Notes: generated from the letters alone by a model not told the origin. DNA of 64,000 bases from Desulfoluna butyratoxydans (GCF_900699765.1 NZ_CAADHO010000015.1:42699-106698); one strand, 5' to 3'. Positions 25,945 to 35,479 are shown, counted from the stretch's first letter. Translations and numbers: made by a program.

Positions 25945-27063
25945 ATGATACATTTTTTCATAGGAACGAAGGCCCAATTTATCAAGGTGGCACCGGTTAT
26001 CGGGGCGGTCAGTCAAAAAGGCATGGCATACCGCTTGATAGATTCCGGGCAGCACTCCAAGACAACGGCCGACTTGATGGCTCTGTTCCATTTGCCACAG
26101 CCCGACGCGGTCATGAATTCAAGGTCCGAGAACATCGACAGGGTTCGTGATGCAATGGCTTGGTTTGCAAAGGACACCCTGAAACTGGTCTGCCAACCCG
26201 GGAGACTGTTCAATCACCTCTTCAACGGCAAGGGGGGCGTCTGTGTCGTTCACGGCGATACCCTGACCACTCTTTTATCCATTTTGTGCGCGAAACGCTG
26301 TGGCCTCAAGGTCGTCCATATTGAGTCCGGCCTCCGGAGCTATGATTGGCTCAACCCGTTTCCCGAGGAGATGATTCGCCTTCTGTCCATGAAATTGTCG
26401 GATTACCTGATCGCACCCTCTGGTAAAGCATATGGGAATTTGTGCGATCTGGGGTACCGCTCGAAGTCTGTCTTGATCGAAGGGAATACAGGAAAAGATG
26501 CTGCACTGGAGATGCTGAGGCAGGTATCGAGAGCCCCTCAACCGGTATCGAAGCTGCAACATAGATACACTCTTGTTACCATACATCGCGCAGAGAATAT
26601 CTACCATCAGCGACGCTTGAAGGCTTTATATCAAGCCGTTCTGGCAGCTGCCGACAAGGGGCCTCTTATTTTTGTGCTGCATGATCCCACCGTCATTCAA
26701 TTGAAGAAGTATGGCATGCTGGAGGCGATATCGAATCATGAGAATATCACGTGCTTGCCTTTGCAGCCTTATGATAAATTTATTGAATTGATGGTCAACG
26801 CGGATTGCGTCATGACAGATGGCGGAAGCATACAGGAGGAGTGCTCCTATTTCAATATTCCCTGCATCATTCTCCGGTCATCAACCGAGCGTGACGATGG
26901 CCTTGGAAAGAATGCGGTCTTGGCCAAGTATGACATCCAGCGGGTTCAAGATCAGTTGAATAAAAAATGTGGGAAAAAACCCGAACCGCTTTCCATGGGG
27001 CCGGTCCACGGCACGTCCCGGCGAATTGCCGATTTTATCATATCCTGTGAAAGCCGGATCTGA
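25945..27063 (+). CDS. UDP-N-acetylglucosamine 2-epimerase-like protein
   Basis: 372 residues from ATG 25945. Family blocks are visible: HGDT, HIESGLRS, FPEEMIR, GNTGKDA, and LVTIHRAEN with the expected histidine. The first block reads GTKAQFIK where WecB-type enzymes have GTRPEAIK, so the conserved Arg-Pro-Glu is changed, and the PEE-NR block has Ile for Asn. An upstream ATG at 25870 would add 25 residues not typical of the family. The catalytic Glu and His residues appear kept. It may make a ManNAc-type sugar for the neighbouring glycosyltransferase. Confidence 0.8.
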   Translation: MIHFFIGTKAQFIKVAPVIGAVSQKGMAYRLIDSGQHSKTTADLMALFHLPQPDAVMNSRSENIDRVRDAMAWFAKDTLKLVCQPGRLFNHLFNGKGGVCVVHGDTLTTLLSILCAKRCGLKVVHIESGLRSYDWLNPFPEEMIRLLSMKLSDYLIAPSGKAYGNLCDLGYRSKSVLIEGNTGKDAALEMLRQVSRAPQPVSKLQHRYTLVTIHRAENIYHQRRLKALYQAVLAAADKGPLIFVLHDPTVIQLKKYGMLEAISNHENITCLPLQPYDKFIELMVNADCVMTDGGSIQEECSYFNIPCIILRSSTERDDGLGKNAVLAKYDIQRVQDQLNKKCGKKPEPLSMGPVHGTSRRIADFIISCESRI

Positions 27064-27199
27064 TTCAGCGGGCCTTGGGCGATGGATGTTTGGAATGTAC
27101 ACCGACAAAACGGTGTGAAGGCCCGGGCTTTGTGAACGCGCATTGGGGACTGTCCCGGTTAGACCTTCCAATCCGCCTGCCGTGGGGCCTTCCGGCTAC

Positions 27200-28177
27200 C
27201 TACAGGATGCTTTCAAAAAGATCTCGATACCCCGTGAGCATGCGACGGAGTGTAAAATGTGATTCAATTTTGCTGCGATTGTACTCTCCCATTTCTTTCC
27301 GTAATTGTGGCGAATCTACCAGAATGCCAAGCTTTTCCGCAAAATCATCCGTGTCCCCCGGGGGGCACAGAAATCCGCCTTTCCCGTGATCGACCAGCTC
27401 AGGAAGTGCCGAGCAGTTGGTCGCAACAACGGGAAGTCCGCACGCCATGGCTTCTGCGACGGCTAAGCCAAAGCCCTCGCGTACCGTCGGCATCAAAAGG
27501 ATATCCATGGCGTTGTACAGGTGTGGCATATCGTCGTGCCTGAATCTGCCAACGGAGGTGATGCCTTCGAGGTTCCTTGGGATATCCATCAGGCCGGACG
27601 TTGCATGGAAGGCCAGGTTGCCGGTGCATTTGTTCCGTATTTCGGGCAGCCAGTGGGCCCCTTTTTGGCGTTTGAGGTTGCCGGAGAAAAGGATATTTAT
27701 TTTATTTGTTGTGTTGTTTTTTGAAATGGGCCTGAATGTTGTCTCATCAATGCCGTTGTAAATGACATGAACAGGCTTGGAAAGCTTGTGGTTTTTTATG
27801 ATAAGTGAGGCCGTGTGCTTGCTTACTGCCGTAATGGTCCGGGCCTGTTTTATCGCAAGATGTGTGAACAACTTGAGCGTGGTAGAGTAGTGTACGTTTT
27901 GCAATACGGAGTTGTAGTGTCCGGTAGCACTGTCCAGGGAGTACCCGTGAAATGTGATGACAAGGGGCTTGTCTTTGGACACGAAAAAGGGAGCATAGTC
28001 AGGTGTTGTGTGAATGAGGTTTGTTTTTTGAGGTATGTGAATCGTTTTCAGTAAAAAAGGAAAAAGGGTCAAATACGGAGAATACCCCTTGACCTTGTAT
28101 CCGGGAAGGTGGCGTTCAATGTGTTTATGGAGAATGTATGCCCCGTTTCCATCTGCCATTGGCGAGATAATGTTCAC
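27200..28177 (-). CDS. Family 4 (GT-B) glycosyltransferase
   Basis: 325 residues. The C-terminal nucleotide-sugar domain has NILFSGNLKRQKGAHWLPEI and the E-x7-E motif in REGFGLAVAEAMACGLPVVATN. The N-terminal acceptor domain is short. It is the last gene of the minus-strand O-polysaccharide locus and converges with the epimerase-like gene. Its start overlaps the upstream GT2 gene by 4 bp. The sugar specificity cannot be read from sequence. Confidence 0.88.
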   Translation of the reverse strand: MNIISPMADGNGAYILHKHIERHLPGYKVKGYSPYLTLFPFLLKTIHIPQKTNLIHTTPDYAPFFVSKDKPLVITFHGYSLDSATGHYNSVLQNVHYSTTLKLFTHLAIKQARTITAVSKHTASLIIKNHKLSKPVHVIYNGIDETTFRPISKNNTTNKINILFSGNLKRQKGAHWLPEIRNKCTGNLAFHATSGLMDIPRNLEGITSVGRFRHDDMPHLYNAMDILLMPTVREGFGLAVAEAMACGLPVVATNCSALPELVDHGKGGFLCPPGDTDDFAEKLGILVDSPQLRKEMGEYNRSKIESHFTLRRMLTGYRDLFESIL

Positions 28178-28980
28178 TCTTTTCCTGCCTGGTTTCCTGA
28201 TTGTTTAATGCGCGGTACGATTTGTGTTTTATAGAGATAGTACGGGTATTGAAAAAAGAGGTGAACCCATTTCCAGAACAATGATGTTTCCAGCGTATTT
28301 TGGATTCTGAAATCCTGTTTGAGGCGTTCGTGGCACTGGTTACGGTCCGAGCTGATGCCTTGTGACCCCATATTCGAAACGATGGTATTGCTGTAGACGA
28401 CGGGCTCTTTGGCCAGTAACACGGCGTAGAACAGTTTATAGTCCATGGAAATTGAAAATGAGGTATCAAAGGTTCCGTATTTCCTGAAGATATCTCGGTG
28501 TACGAAGGCCCCCTGGTGGGGGATCGTGTTGCGAAGTTTATACCAGAAGGGAATGCGTATGGGGCGGGCAATATGGCTCCCGTTCCTTGCAACGAAATTG
28601 ATGGCGTAAGCATAGACTTTGCTGGTTTCGCGGGTCATGTCGTTAAACACGCCTTGAAGGGTACTGGCATCGGCGAGTTCGTCATCTGCGTGGATAAAGA
28701 CAATATACTCCCCCGTGGAGATGTGAACCCCCTTGTTCATTGCATCGGCAACACCATGGTCATCTTCTGATACATAACGCAATGGGTATGACCCGGAGTG
28801 ATGGGTTAGGATGGATAGCGTTTGATCCTTCGAACCTCCGTCGACGACAATGTGTTCATAGTTTTTGAAGGTCTGCTTTTTGATTGAACGGATCGTTTTA
28901 TCAATTGTCCTGTCGGCGTTGTACGAGGCCGTGATAATTGAAAAAAATGGTTTATGGGTCATGGTTTGGGGGTGTCTCAT
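28174..28980 (-). CDS. Family 2 glycosyltransferase
   Basis: 268-residue cytoplasmic GT-A enzyme with SIITASYNADRTI, HIVVDGGSKDQT, and the acidic metal site HADDEL at about 100. This subtype, with GGSKDGT and DDHGVADAMNKG, is common in O-antigen loci. No membrane helix. The first ATG has no ribosome site and ATG 28962 (MTHKPFFSIIT) is an equally good start. The end overlaps the next gene by 4 bp. Confidence 0.87.
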   Translation of the reverse strand: MRHPQTMTHKPFFSIITASYNADRTIDKTIRSIKKQTFKNYEHIVVDGGSKDQTLSILTHHSGSYPLRYVSEDDHGVADAMNKGVHISTGEYIVFIHADDELADASTLQGVFNDMTRETSKVYAYAINFVARNGSHIARPIRIPFWYKLRNTIPHQGAFVHRDIFRKYGTFDTSFSISMDYKLFYAVLLAKEPVVYSNTIVSNMGSQGISSDRNQCHERLKQDFRIQNTLETSLFWKWVHLFFQYPYYLYKTQIVPRIKQSGNQAGKE

Positions 28981-29154
28981 GATGGCTTAGGTATCGTTTT
29001 CATAAAGACAGGTTATACACTAGTGTTTGCATGTCTATTTTGAAATTGTTCTGAACAATGGTGTTGTTTCGATAAATATTAAAGATGGATACGTTCCTTT
29101 CACGGCTGTTTGGTTGGCCGTGAACGCTTACGAGATTCCCAATCTTGCAATGGG

Positions 29155-30330
29155 TTAATCAAACGTTAATCGTAGCAGCCGTTCCAACAGGCGGGTGTTG
29201 GATTGCATGAAGTCGTCGTAAAAATTTTTACCTGCTTGGGGAGATGCTTTTTGGCGGTTGGCAAAATACACTTCAATTTCCTCTGCGGCACGCTTCACAT
29301 CGAAGGTTAATTGAAGCAGGACATCTTCTGGAATTTCTCTGGAATACGCTGTTTCGTTTCTTATAACAGCCGTTTTTTGCGCCAGGCGGATGGATTTGAT
29401 CAGCGCCCCCTCTATGGGGGCAGACCAAAGAGAGGGAACCAGCACAAGGGGACAACCGGTGACGGCTTCCCGTAATCCGGATTCCCAGCGAAAGTCTTTG
29501 AAAGTGCAATTGGGGAGAGCGTTGGTGACCCATTCCGGTTTTTCAAAAGGAAAAAGAAAACGTCTTTCCGTCAAAACCTCAGCCAATTCCAACGCCCAGG
29601 AAAACCCCTTTGCATCAAGAGGTGGGGCGTGAAAAACGATGTCGTATTTGTGGGGCGTTACCGCTGGGGCGGGGGCCTCTTCGAGACACCAGTCAGCGGC
29701 CCAGATGCCACCGATTTTAACTGTGGCTTTTTCACCGAAATGTTTTTTTGCAAGCTCTGCCTGTTGCTTGTTTTGAGCAATAAATCGAACTTTTACCCTT
29801 GTGCTAAGCTCTTTGAGAGAGCTGATAAATTCCATCGCCCCCTCTGTGCTCCCGAAATCTGTTGAGCAGCGATTATTCAGGGCATGGGTGAGATCACCTC
29901 CGATACACTTTGTGCAGGCGCTCTCCATATGGGCCATGTAGTTATAGGAACGGATACAAAAAAAAGATGAATCCATCAGGTACAACCACACGGGCTTTTT
30001 AGAATTTTTGATAAACTCGATGGACCATTCATATCCCAGCGTCTGCGGGTGAATAAGTAAAGACGTATCCTTCCTGGGTAGTTTTGCCGTGACGGTTCGG
30101 AACCGTGCTTCGCTCCAGAAAGCTGTCATGATCGTCTTCAGGGCAAGCACAAGCTGTTTTTGTGAAAACAATTTTCTGACGGGCCTGCCCTGTCCACGAT
30201 AAAGCAGTCTTGTCGAATGTCCTCCGGTCTTGTTTTTTTGATTAATTTCCGAGGCAAGTTGTGTCATGACTCTGCCTACACCGGTGGGGCCGGGCATTAA
30301 GCCACCAATAATTGTGAGTCTATGTCTCAT
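29155..30330 (-). CDS. Putative GT-B glycosyltransferase with a Cys-x2-Cys segment
   Basis: 391 residues from ATG 30330, one base after the stop of the reductase gene. The N-terminus (LTIIGGLMPGPTGVGRVMTQLASEI) looks like a GT4 donor/acceptor fold. The C-terminal half has APPLDAKGFSWALELAEVL and a CPLVLVPSLWSAPIEGALIKSI stretch that occupies the place of the usual E-x7-E motif. A CTKCIGG motif with partner Cys suggests a bound metal. No membrane helix. I infer a glycosyltransferase of the O-antigen locus; the specificity is unknown. Confidence 0.65.
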   Translation of the reverse strand: MRHRLTIIGGLMPGPTGVGRVMTQLASEINQKNKTGGHSTRLLYRGQGRPVRKLFSQKQLVLALKTIMTAFWSEARFRTVTAKLPRKDTSLLIHPQTLGYEWSIEFIKNSKKPVWLYLMDSSFFCIRSYNYMAHMESACTKCIGGDLTHALNNRCSTDFGSTEGAMEFISSLKELSTRVKVRFIAQNKQQAELAKKHFGEKATVKIGGIWAADWCLEEAPAPAVTPHKYDIVFHAPPLDAKGFSWALELAEVLTERRFLFPFEKPEWVTNALPNCTFKDFRWESGLREAVTGCPLVLVPSLWSAPIEGALIKSIRLAQKTAVIRNETAYSREIPEDVLLQLTFDVKRAAEEIEVYFANRQKASPQAGKNFYDDFMQSNTRLLERLLRLTFD

Positions 30331-30331
30331 A

Positions 30332-31273
30332 TCAAATCGAATTCCCACGTGAAGTTTTTTCGTGCAGCATAATTCGTAGTCCATCTTCCAGCGATACTTT
30401 CGGGTGCCATCCGGGGAGAGGTGTTCCGCCATCCCAAGGGTGCATGATCTCCCTCGCTCGATACGGTCTTCCGCCCCATATTACCGGAATTTTTGTTCCG
30501 GAAATCGATTCATAAACGGAGACGGCTTCTTTAAGTGTCAGCGCCCTGCCTGATGAAATCCGATAACGCTCATTGCAGGGAAAGCGGCGGTGCATCAACT
30601 GTTCTGATGCGATGACATAGGCCTCGACGCAATCCCCGACAAAAACAAAATCAATCTTCTGCCCTCCCGGAGACAAAGGCAGGGGCTTTTGCTCCTTGGA
30701 TGCGACGGCAAGCTGGTCAAAGAGTTTTCCCCTTGTATCTCCGGGCCCATAGGTGTCGTATAGTACAAGGGTAACAGCCTTGAGGTAAGATGTTTCCACG
30801 GCATGCCGGAGGATCATTTCAAAGGCCTGTTTTGTTGCCGCATAAAGGCAGACGGGATTATACTCCTCGTTGCCATAATGCTGCCAGTAGGTTCCGGTGT
30901 TAACCAGGCAATACACTTGGTTTTTAACCATTGCTTCGATCAACTGGGTACCCAGCAAAATGTTTGAATGTATCAAGGGAATGATATCATCGGGTGTGTG
31001 TCTTGCAATGGAGCAGGCGGCAAGGTGGAAAACCACATGGGGTTTTACTATACCCAGGATTCGGATAAGGCAATCTGTGGTTCCGTCATAAAGATGGGTG
31101 GATACATTTTCCTCCGGCTTGATGGATTCCGGAAGCAAGGACGTTTCCCGGATCAGGAGATGCACTTCCCATCCTCTGGAAAGAAGTCCTTTTGCGAGGT
31201 GGGAACCGACAAAACCGGTTCCCCCGGTCACAAACGCCTTTTTTTTGCACCTGCTTTCAGCGGTGAAATCGTT
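30332..31273 (-). CDS. SDR-family CDP-sugar reductase, probable CDP-3,6-dideoxyhexose synthase
   Basis: Extended short-chain dehydrogenase: TGGTGFVGSHL NAD(P)-binding motif near the start, YAATK catalytic pair, and a TGTYWQHYG block in place of the usual Ser region. Its position directly after rfbH suggests that it reduces the 4-keto group to give CDP-abequose, paratose or a relative, as RfbJ or RfbS do. Which epimer is formed cannot be read. The start is uncertain: I take TTG 31273, which has GGACGG 7 nt upstream and touches the rfbH stop; GTG 31306 is the alternative. Confidence 0.75.
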   Translation of the reverse strand, partial: NDFTAESRCKKKAFVTGGTGFVGSHLAKGLLSRGWEVHLLIRETSLLPESIKPEENVSTHLYDGTTDCLIRILGIVKPHVVFHLAACSIARHTPDDIIPLIHSNILLGTQLIEAMVKNQVYCLVNTGTYWQHYGNEEYNPVCLYAATKQAFEMILRHAVETSYLKAVTLVLYDTYGPGDTRGKLFDQLAVASKEQKPLPLSPGGQKIDFVFVGDCVEAYVIASEQLMHRRFPCNERYRISSGRALTLKEAVSVYESISGTKIPVIWGGRPYRAREIMHPWDGGTPLPGWHPKVSLEDGLRIMLHEKTSRGNSI

Positions 31274-31277
31274 CAAA

Positions 31278-32618
31278 TCAGTACCGTCCGCAAAAATCGT
31301 CCACACAGTTTATCATGAATTCGATCTGCGTATCATCCAGGCCAGGATAAACTCCGACCCAGAATGTCCGCTCCGTAATCAGATCAGAATTGTGTAAGGT
31401 GCCGGAAACCCTGAACCCTTCTTTTTTGCAGCGCAATTCATCGAAGCAGGGATGACGGAGCAGGTTCCCCGCAAACAGCATTCGAGTCTGAACGCCGCAC
31501 TCTTCCAGGTGCTGGACAATGGCATCTCTGTTAAAGGGCGCCTCCTCACGTATTGTCAGGAGGAATCCGAACCAGCTTGGATCAGTATTTGGTGCTTTTT
31601 CAGGTAGATGGAAGAATTTTTTCTGTTTGTCCAGGCCATTGAACAGTTTGTCCCAATTCTTTTTTCTGGCCTTGATAAATCCAGGCAGCTTTTTCAACTG
31701 CGCGCAACCGATAGCAGCCTGCATTTCCGTAACCTTAAGGTTGTAACCGAAGTGGGAATAGACATATTTATGATCATATCCCCTGGGCAGCAGGCCGAAC
31801 TGCCGGTCGAACCGATGTTTGCATGTATTGTCCTGGCCTGAGTCGCACCAGCAATCCCGGCCCCAGTCCCGGAACGACTTTATCAGTTTGAACAGCTTTG
31901 TATCATTGGTATAAACTGCTCCTCCCTCGCCCATGGTCATATGATGGGGGGGATAGAAACTCGACGTCGCGAGATGGCCGAATGTTCCCGTGTATCTCCA
32001 GGCGCCTTCGGATAGAATCTTTGAACCCAGCGCATCGCAATTGTCCTCAATCAGCCAAAGTTCGTTTTTCTCACAGAATTGTCTGACACGTTCTGCATCG
32101 AAGGGGTTCCCCAGGGTATGGGCAATCATAACGGCTTTTGTTTTTTCCGACAGCGCCCCTCCCAGCAGAGCGCAATCAATATTGTACTGGGGCAATTCGA
32201 TGTCCACAAAGACAGGAACAGCCCCGAATTGCAGTATCGGTGAAACCGTGGTGGGAAATCCAGCAGCCAGGGTGATCACTTCATCCCCCGGGCGAATACA
32301 CTTTTTACCCAGGGTCGGTGAGGTCAGGGCCATGAAGGCCAAGAGGTTGGCTGATGACCCCGAATTTACCAGCGCACAATGCCGCACACCGATAAATTCA
32401 GTAAATTCCTTTTCGAACCGTTTTACGAAACGGCCGGAGGTGAGCCAGAAATCGAGACAGGATTCGGTGAGGGACCGGATCTCCTCTTCATCGAAAACTC
32501 TTCCGCCGTAGGGGATTCGGTCTCCCGGCGTAAATTTCCTTTTCGTGTCAAGAACCCTTCGAAAATATTTGGTAACCGCATCCAGGGCTCCCTGGCGCAA
32601 CACATGCTCCTCATTCAT
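31278..32618 (-). CDS. rfbH: CDP-4-dehydro-6-deoxyglucose 3-dehydrase (E1)
   Basis: 446-residue PMP/Fe-S enzyme that removes the 3-hydroxyl of CDP-4-keto-6-deoxyglucose. It keeps the mark of this family: the usual PLP-lysine is replaced by histidine in SFYPPHHMTMGEGG (His 225-226). Cysteines for an iron-sulfur cluster lie at C256, C258 and C266 (DCWCDSGQDNTC). It follows rfbG by 4 bp. The E3 reductase that recycles it (AscD/DdhD type) is not in the window. Confidence 0.95.
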   Translation of the reverse strand: MNEEHVLRQGALDAVTKYFRRVLDTKRKFTPGDRIPYGGRVFDEEEIRSLTESCLDFWLTSGRFVKRFEKEFTEFIGVRHCALVNSGSSANLLAFMALTSPTLGKKCIRPGDEVITLAAGFPTTVSPILQFGAVPVFVDIELPQYNIDCALLGGALSEKTKAVMIAHTLGNPFDAERVRQFCEKNELWLIEDNCDALGSKILSEGAWRYTGTFGHLATSSFYPPHHMTMGEGGAVYTNDTKLFKLIKSFRDWGRDCWCDSGQDNTCKHRFDRQFGLLPRGYDHKYVYSHFGYNLKVTEMQAAIGCAQLKKLPGFIKARKKNWDKLFNGLDKQKKFFHLPEKAPNTDPSWFGFLLTIREEAPFNRDAIVQHLEECGVQTRMLFAGNLLRHPCFDELRCKKEGFRVSGTLHNSDLITERTFWVGVYPGLDDTQIEFMINCVDDFCGRY

Positions 32619-32622
32619 GACC

Positions 32623-33699
32623 TTAGTGTCCCTCTTCCTGATATTGTGCTATCTGTCTTTGGCTGAAGGCCAGCATGTCCTCGCCCCGTTCGCGGGCCTT
32701 TGCCCATGCGACAACCTTTTCAAGGGCGATATCAATATGCCAGTACGGATTGAATCCCAGCCTTTCTCTGGCTTTTGAACAATCCAGTTTCAGGAGGCCG
32801 GCCTCATGGGGATGGTTGCCATCCATCAGGGCATATCCCTCGGGAGCCCCCCAGGTTACGCAAAGTTTTTTTACCACACTTAAGACCGTTCTTGTGTCCT
32901 CCTCTGCAGGGCCGAAGTTCCAGGCCCCTGAAAATTGTGGACCCGACAGGTAAAGTTTTTCTGCCAGCATCAGATAACCCCGCAGGGGTTCCAGCACATG
33001 TTGCCACGGGCGGACCGCCTGGGGGAATCGCAATAAAATGGTCTCTTTTTTTAACATGGCCCTTATGCAGTCGGGAACGAGACGGTCTGTCGCCCAATCT
33101 CCACCGCCGATTACATTGCCTGCCCTTGCGGTTGCCAGAGCCACTCCGTGGGTATTGTATCGGTCGGGATGAAAAAAGGAGGATCGAAATGCTCTTGTCA
33201 CCAGTTCGGAACAGGCCTTGCTGTTGGAGTAGGGGTCATGCCCCCCGAGTGTCTTATTTTCATGATAGCCTTTAAGCGTTTCTATGTTTTCATAGCACTT
33301 ATCGGAGGTGACATTGATGACCGCTTTTACACCTGGGGTTTTTCTGACGGCTTCGAGCAGGTTAACCGTGCCCATCACATTGGTATCATAGGTTTCGACG
33401 GGGGCGTCATAAGACTCTCTTACCAGGGATTGCGCGGCCATGTGAATGATGATTTCCGGCCTTGTCTGTGCCACGACATCTGACAGCCGGTGCAGATCAC
33501 GAACATCCGCCGTGACAGACTCAACCAGACTGTGAATACCGCAGCTTTCGAAGAGGTTGGGCTGGCTGGGGGGAGCCAGTGCATACCCCGTAACCCTGGC
33601 ACCCAGAGTATGCAGCCAGATACATAGCCAGGACCCCTTGAAGCCGGTGTGGCCCGTTATCAACACTTTTTTTCCCTGCCAGAATGTTTCTTGGAGCAT
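32623..33699 (-). CDS. rfbG: CDP-glucose 4,6-dehydratase
   Basis: Second step to CDP-3,6-dideoxyhexoses. Extended SDR with VLITGHTGFKGSWL near residue 15, a YSNSKACSELV catalytic block and a GDWATDRLVPDC block typical of RfbG. I use ATG 33699 (358 residues) since the family starts MxxxFWxGKxVLITGHTG; a GTG four codons earlier is possible. It starts 5 bp after the rfbF stop and ends 4 bp before rfbH. Confidence 0.95.
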   Translation of the reverse strand: MLQETFWQGKKVLITGHTGFKGSWLCIWLHTLGARVTGYALAPPSQPNLFESCGIHSLVESVTADVRDLHRLSDVVAQTRPEIIIHMAAQSLVRESYDAPVETYDTNVMGTVNLLEAVRKTPGVKAVINVTSDKCYENIETLKGYHENKTLGGHDPYSNSKACSELVTRAFRSSFFHPDRYNTHGVALATARAGNVIGGGDWATDRLVPDCIRAMLKKETILLRFPQAVRPWQHVLEPLRGYLMLAEKLYLSGPQFSGAWNFGPAEEDTRTVLSVVKKLCVTWGAPEGYALMDGNHPHEAGLLKLDCSKARERLGFNPYWHIDIALEKVVAWAKARERGEDMLAFSQRQIAQYQEEGH

Positions 33700-33704
33700 A
33701 GGTA

Positions 33705-34472
33705 TCACCACACCTTCCAGGGCGCGTTGCCGGCATCCCAGAGATCCATCAGTCTCTTTTTATCCCGCAGGGTATCCATGGGCTGCCAGAAATCGTTATG
33801 GAAATAGGCTTCCAGTTGTCCGGCCCGGGCTAGTTGCTCCAGCGGCTCTTTTTCCCATGATGTACTGTCTCCCTGAATGTAATCAATCACCGCGGGCTCC
33901 AAAATGAAAAAGCCACCGTTAATCCGGGATTCACTGCTTTGGGGTTTTTCTGAAAAATTGGTGATCCGGTTTCCAGCAACTTCCAATGCACCGAATCGGG
34001 CAGGGGGCATGACAGCGGTCATGGTGGCCTTACGCCCATGGTTCCGGTGAAATGCGAGGGCCTCCGTGATGTCGATGTTACCCACCCCGTCCCCGTATGT
34101 TAGACAGAATGTTTCGTCTCCAAGGTATTTGGCCACCCTTTTCAGGCGGCCCCCGGTCATGGTTCCATTTCCGGTATCCACAAGGGTCACACGCCATGGC
34201 TCTACGTTTTTCTGTATGACTTCCATTTCGTTGTTCGCCATGTTGAATGTGACATCGGACATGTGGAGAAAATAATTGGCAAAATATTCCTTGATGACAT
34301 ATCCCTTGTATCCTAAGCAAATGATAAAATCATTGATCCCGTGGGCCGAGTAGATTTTCATGATGTGCCAGAGAATCGGCCGTCCGCCGATTCTCACCAT
34401 GGGTTTGGGTTTGACTTCTGTCTCTTCGCTTAGCCTGGTACCGTAACCACCTGCAAGTATGACGGCTTTCAT
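33705..34472 (-). CDS. rfbF: Glucose-1-phosphate cytidylyltransferase
   Basis: Activates glucose 1-phosphate with CTP to CDP-glucose, the entry to the dideoxyhexose pathway. 255 residues from ATG 34472 (MKAVILAGGYGTRLSEET), with KPKPMVRIGGRPILWHIMKIYS and the metal-binding TYGDGVGNID block. An ATG three codons earlier is less likely by family comparison. It heads the rfbF-rfbG-rfbH-reductase set. Confidence 0.95.
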   Translation of the reverse strand: MKAVILAGGYGTRLSEETEVKPKPMVRIGGRPILWHIMKIYSAHGINDFIICLGYKGYVIKEYFANYFLHMSDVTFNMANNEMEVIQKNVEPWRVTLVDTGNGTMTGGRLKRVAKYLGDETFCLTYGDGVGNIDITEALAFHRNHGRKATMTAVMPPARFGALEVAGNRITNFSEKPQSSESRINGGFFILEPAVIDYIQGDSTSWEKEPLEQLARAGQLEAYFHNDFWQPMDTLRDKKRLMDLWDAGNAPWKVW

Positions 34473-34549
34473 TCCGTGCATCCCTTTATTTTGTCTAAAG
34501 TGTAGTCTGTCTCTGATGGCCTGTGTGTGACATCATCAATGTCATCCAC

Positions 34550-35479
34550 TTAATCTTTTAAAAAGAACTGCTTAAATCGTTTGAGCATACGGATGAATTT
34601 TCCGGGCCCCCGGGCGGGCCGATAAGCCGCGCGAAAATCATCCATCAGTGTTTCATTTGTTTGAATTACCATTGAAAAATTGAAGCGTTGTTTCCCCTCA
34701 GGCAGTGGTGCATAGTATTTGTCATTGCCGGAGGCCCCGCAGTGAACGCCGCTTCCGTCGAAACCGATATTTTCCACCAGGGAACGGGTGGGATAAACAC
34801 AGAAGGCATGTTCCCGAAAATGGGTGTAGCACCACCGGATGGCCCATGAATCAATGCGCCCTTCCATCTGCAGTTGCAACATATGGGTCAAATCCTCCCC
34901 CCCTGAGTGAAATTGCCTAATCTGTTCCCTGTCCGCAATAAAGGTTTTGAAATCATTCACCTGCCAGTCCGCTTTTGCCCATCTGTCGGCCCAAGTTCCC
35001 CAGCCCCATGAATGCGCACGGGGGTTGAAGTAGACGTCATATGGATAATCGGCAGCTATTTTCATGGTCTGTGGGGGCAGATTGTACCCGGAAATCGAAA
35101 ATACTTCCGGGGTGTCACGGTAAAAAGAGAGGGCTTCATTCATATATGAAAGAAACGAAGGCGCGGTCACAAGGTCGTCTTCCAGAACGATCACCCGGCC
35201 GGATTCTCCTGCGACTTCGGTGACTCCCTGGATGATCGAAGAGGCCAACCCCATGTTTTTTTTCCTATGGTGAATGACAATACTTTCAAAGCCGTCAACG
35301 GTTGAAATATAATTCCGTACTTCCTGGACACTTTTGTCCATGGAATGATCCCTGGGCCCATCGGAAAAAATAATCAGGGGTGTGGCCCCGGCCAGTTCGT
35401 TATTGCGAAGTGCCTCCACCGTTCGGCGCGTGTGTTCAGGCCTGTTGTATGTAAACAGGGCAACCGGTGCTGCTTTCAT
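34550..35479 (-). CDS. GT-A type glycosyltransferase-like protein
   Basis: 309 residues. The start (PVALFTYNRPEHTRRTVEAL) and IFSDGPRD resemble the GNT-I/GT2-like family, and VIVLEDDLVTAPSFLSYMNEAL supplies the acidic metal site. A tryptophan-rich stretch HSWGWGTWADRW follows. No membrane segment. Such proteins are common in surface-polysaccharide loci. It lies between the dideoxyhexose genes and the GT-methyltransferase fusion on the same strand. Confidence 0.8.
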   Translation of the reverse strand: MKAAPVALFTYNRPEHTRRTVEALRNNELAGATPLIIFSDGPRDHSMDKSVQEVRNYISTVDGFESIVIHHRKKNMGLASSIIQGVTEVAGESGRVIVLEDDLVTAPSFLSYMNEALSFYRDTPEVFSISGYNLPPQTMKIAADYPYDVYFNPRAHSWGWGTWADRWAKADWQVNDFKTFIADREQIRQFHSGGEDLTHMLQLQMEGRIDSWAIRWCYTHFREHAFCVYPTRSLVENIGFDGSGVHCGASGNDKYYAPLPEGKQRFNFSMVIQTNETLMDDFRAAYRPARGPGKFIRMLKRFKQFFLKD

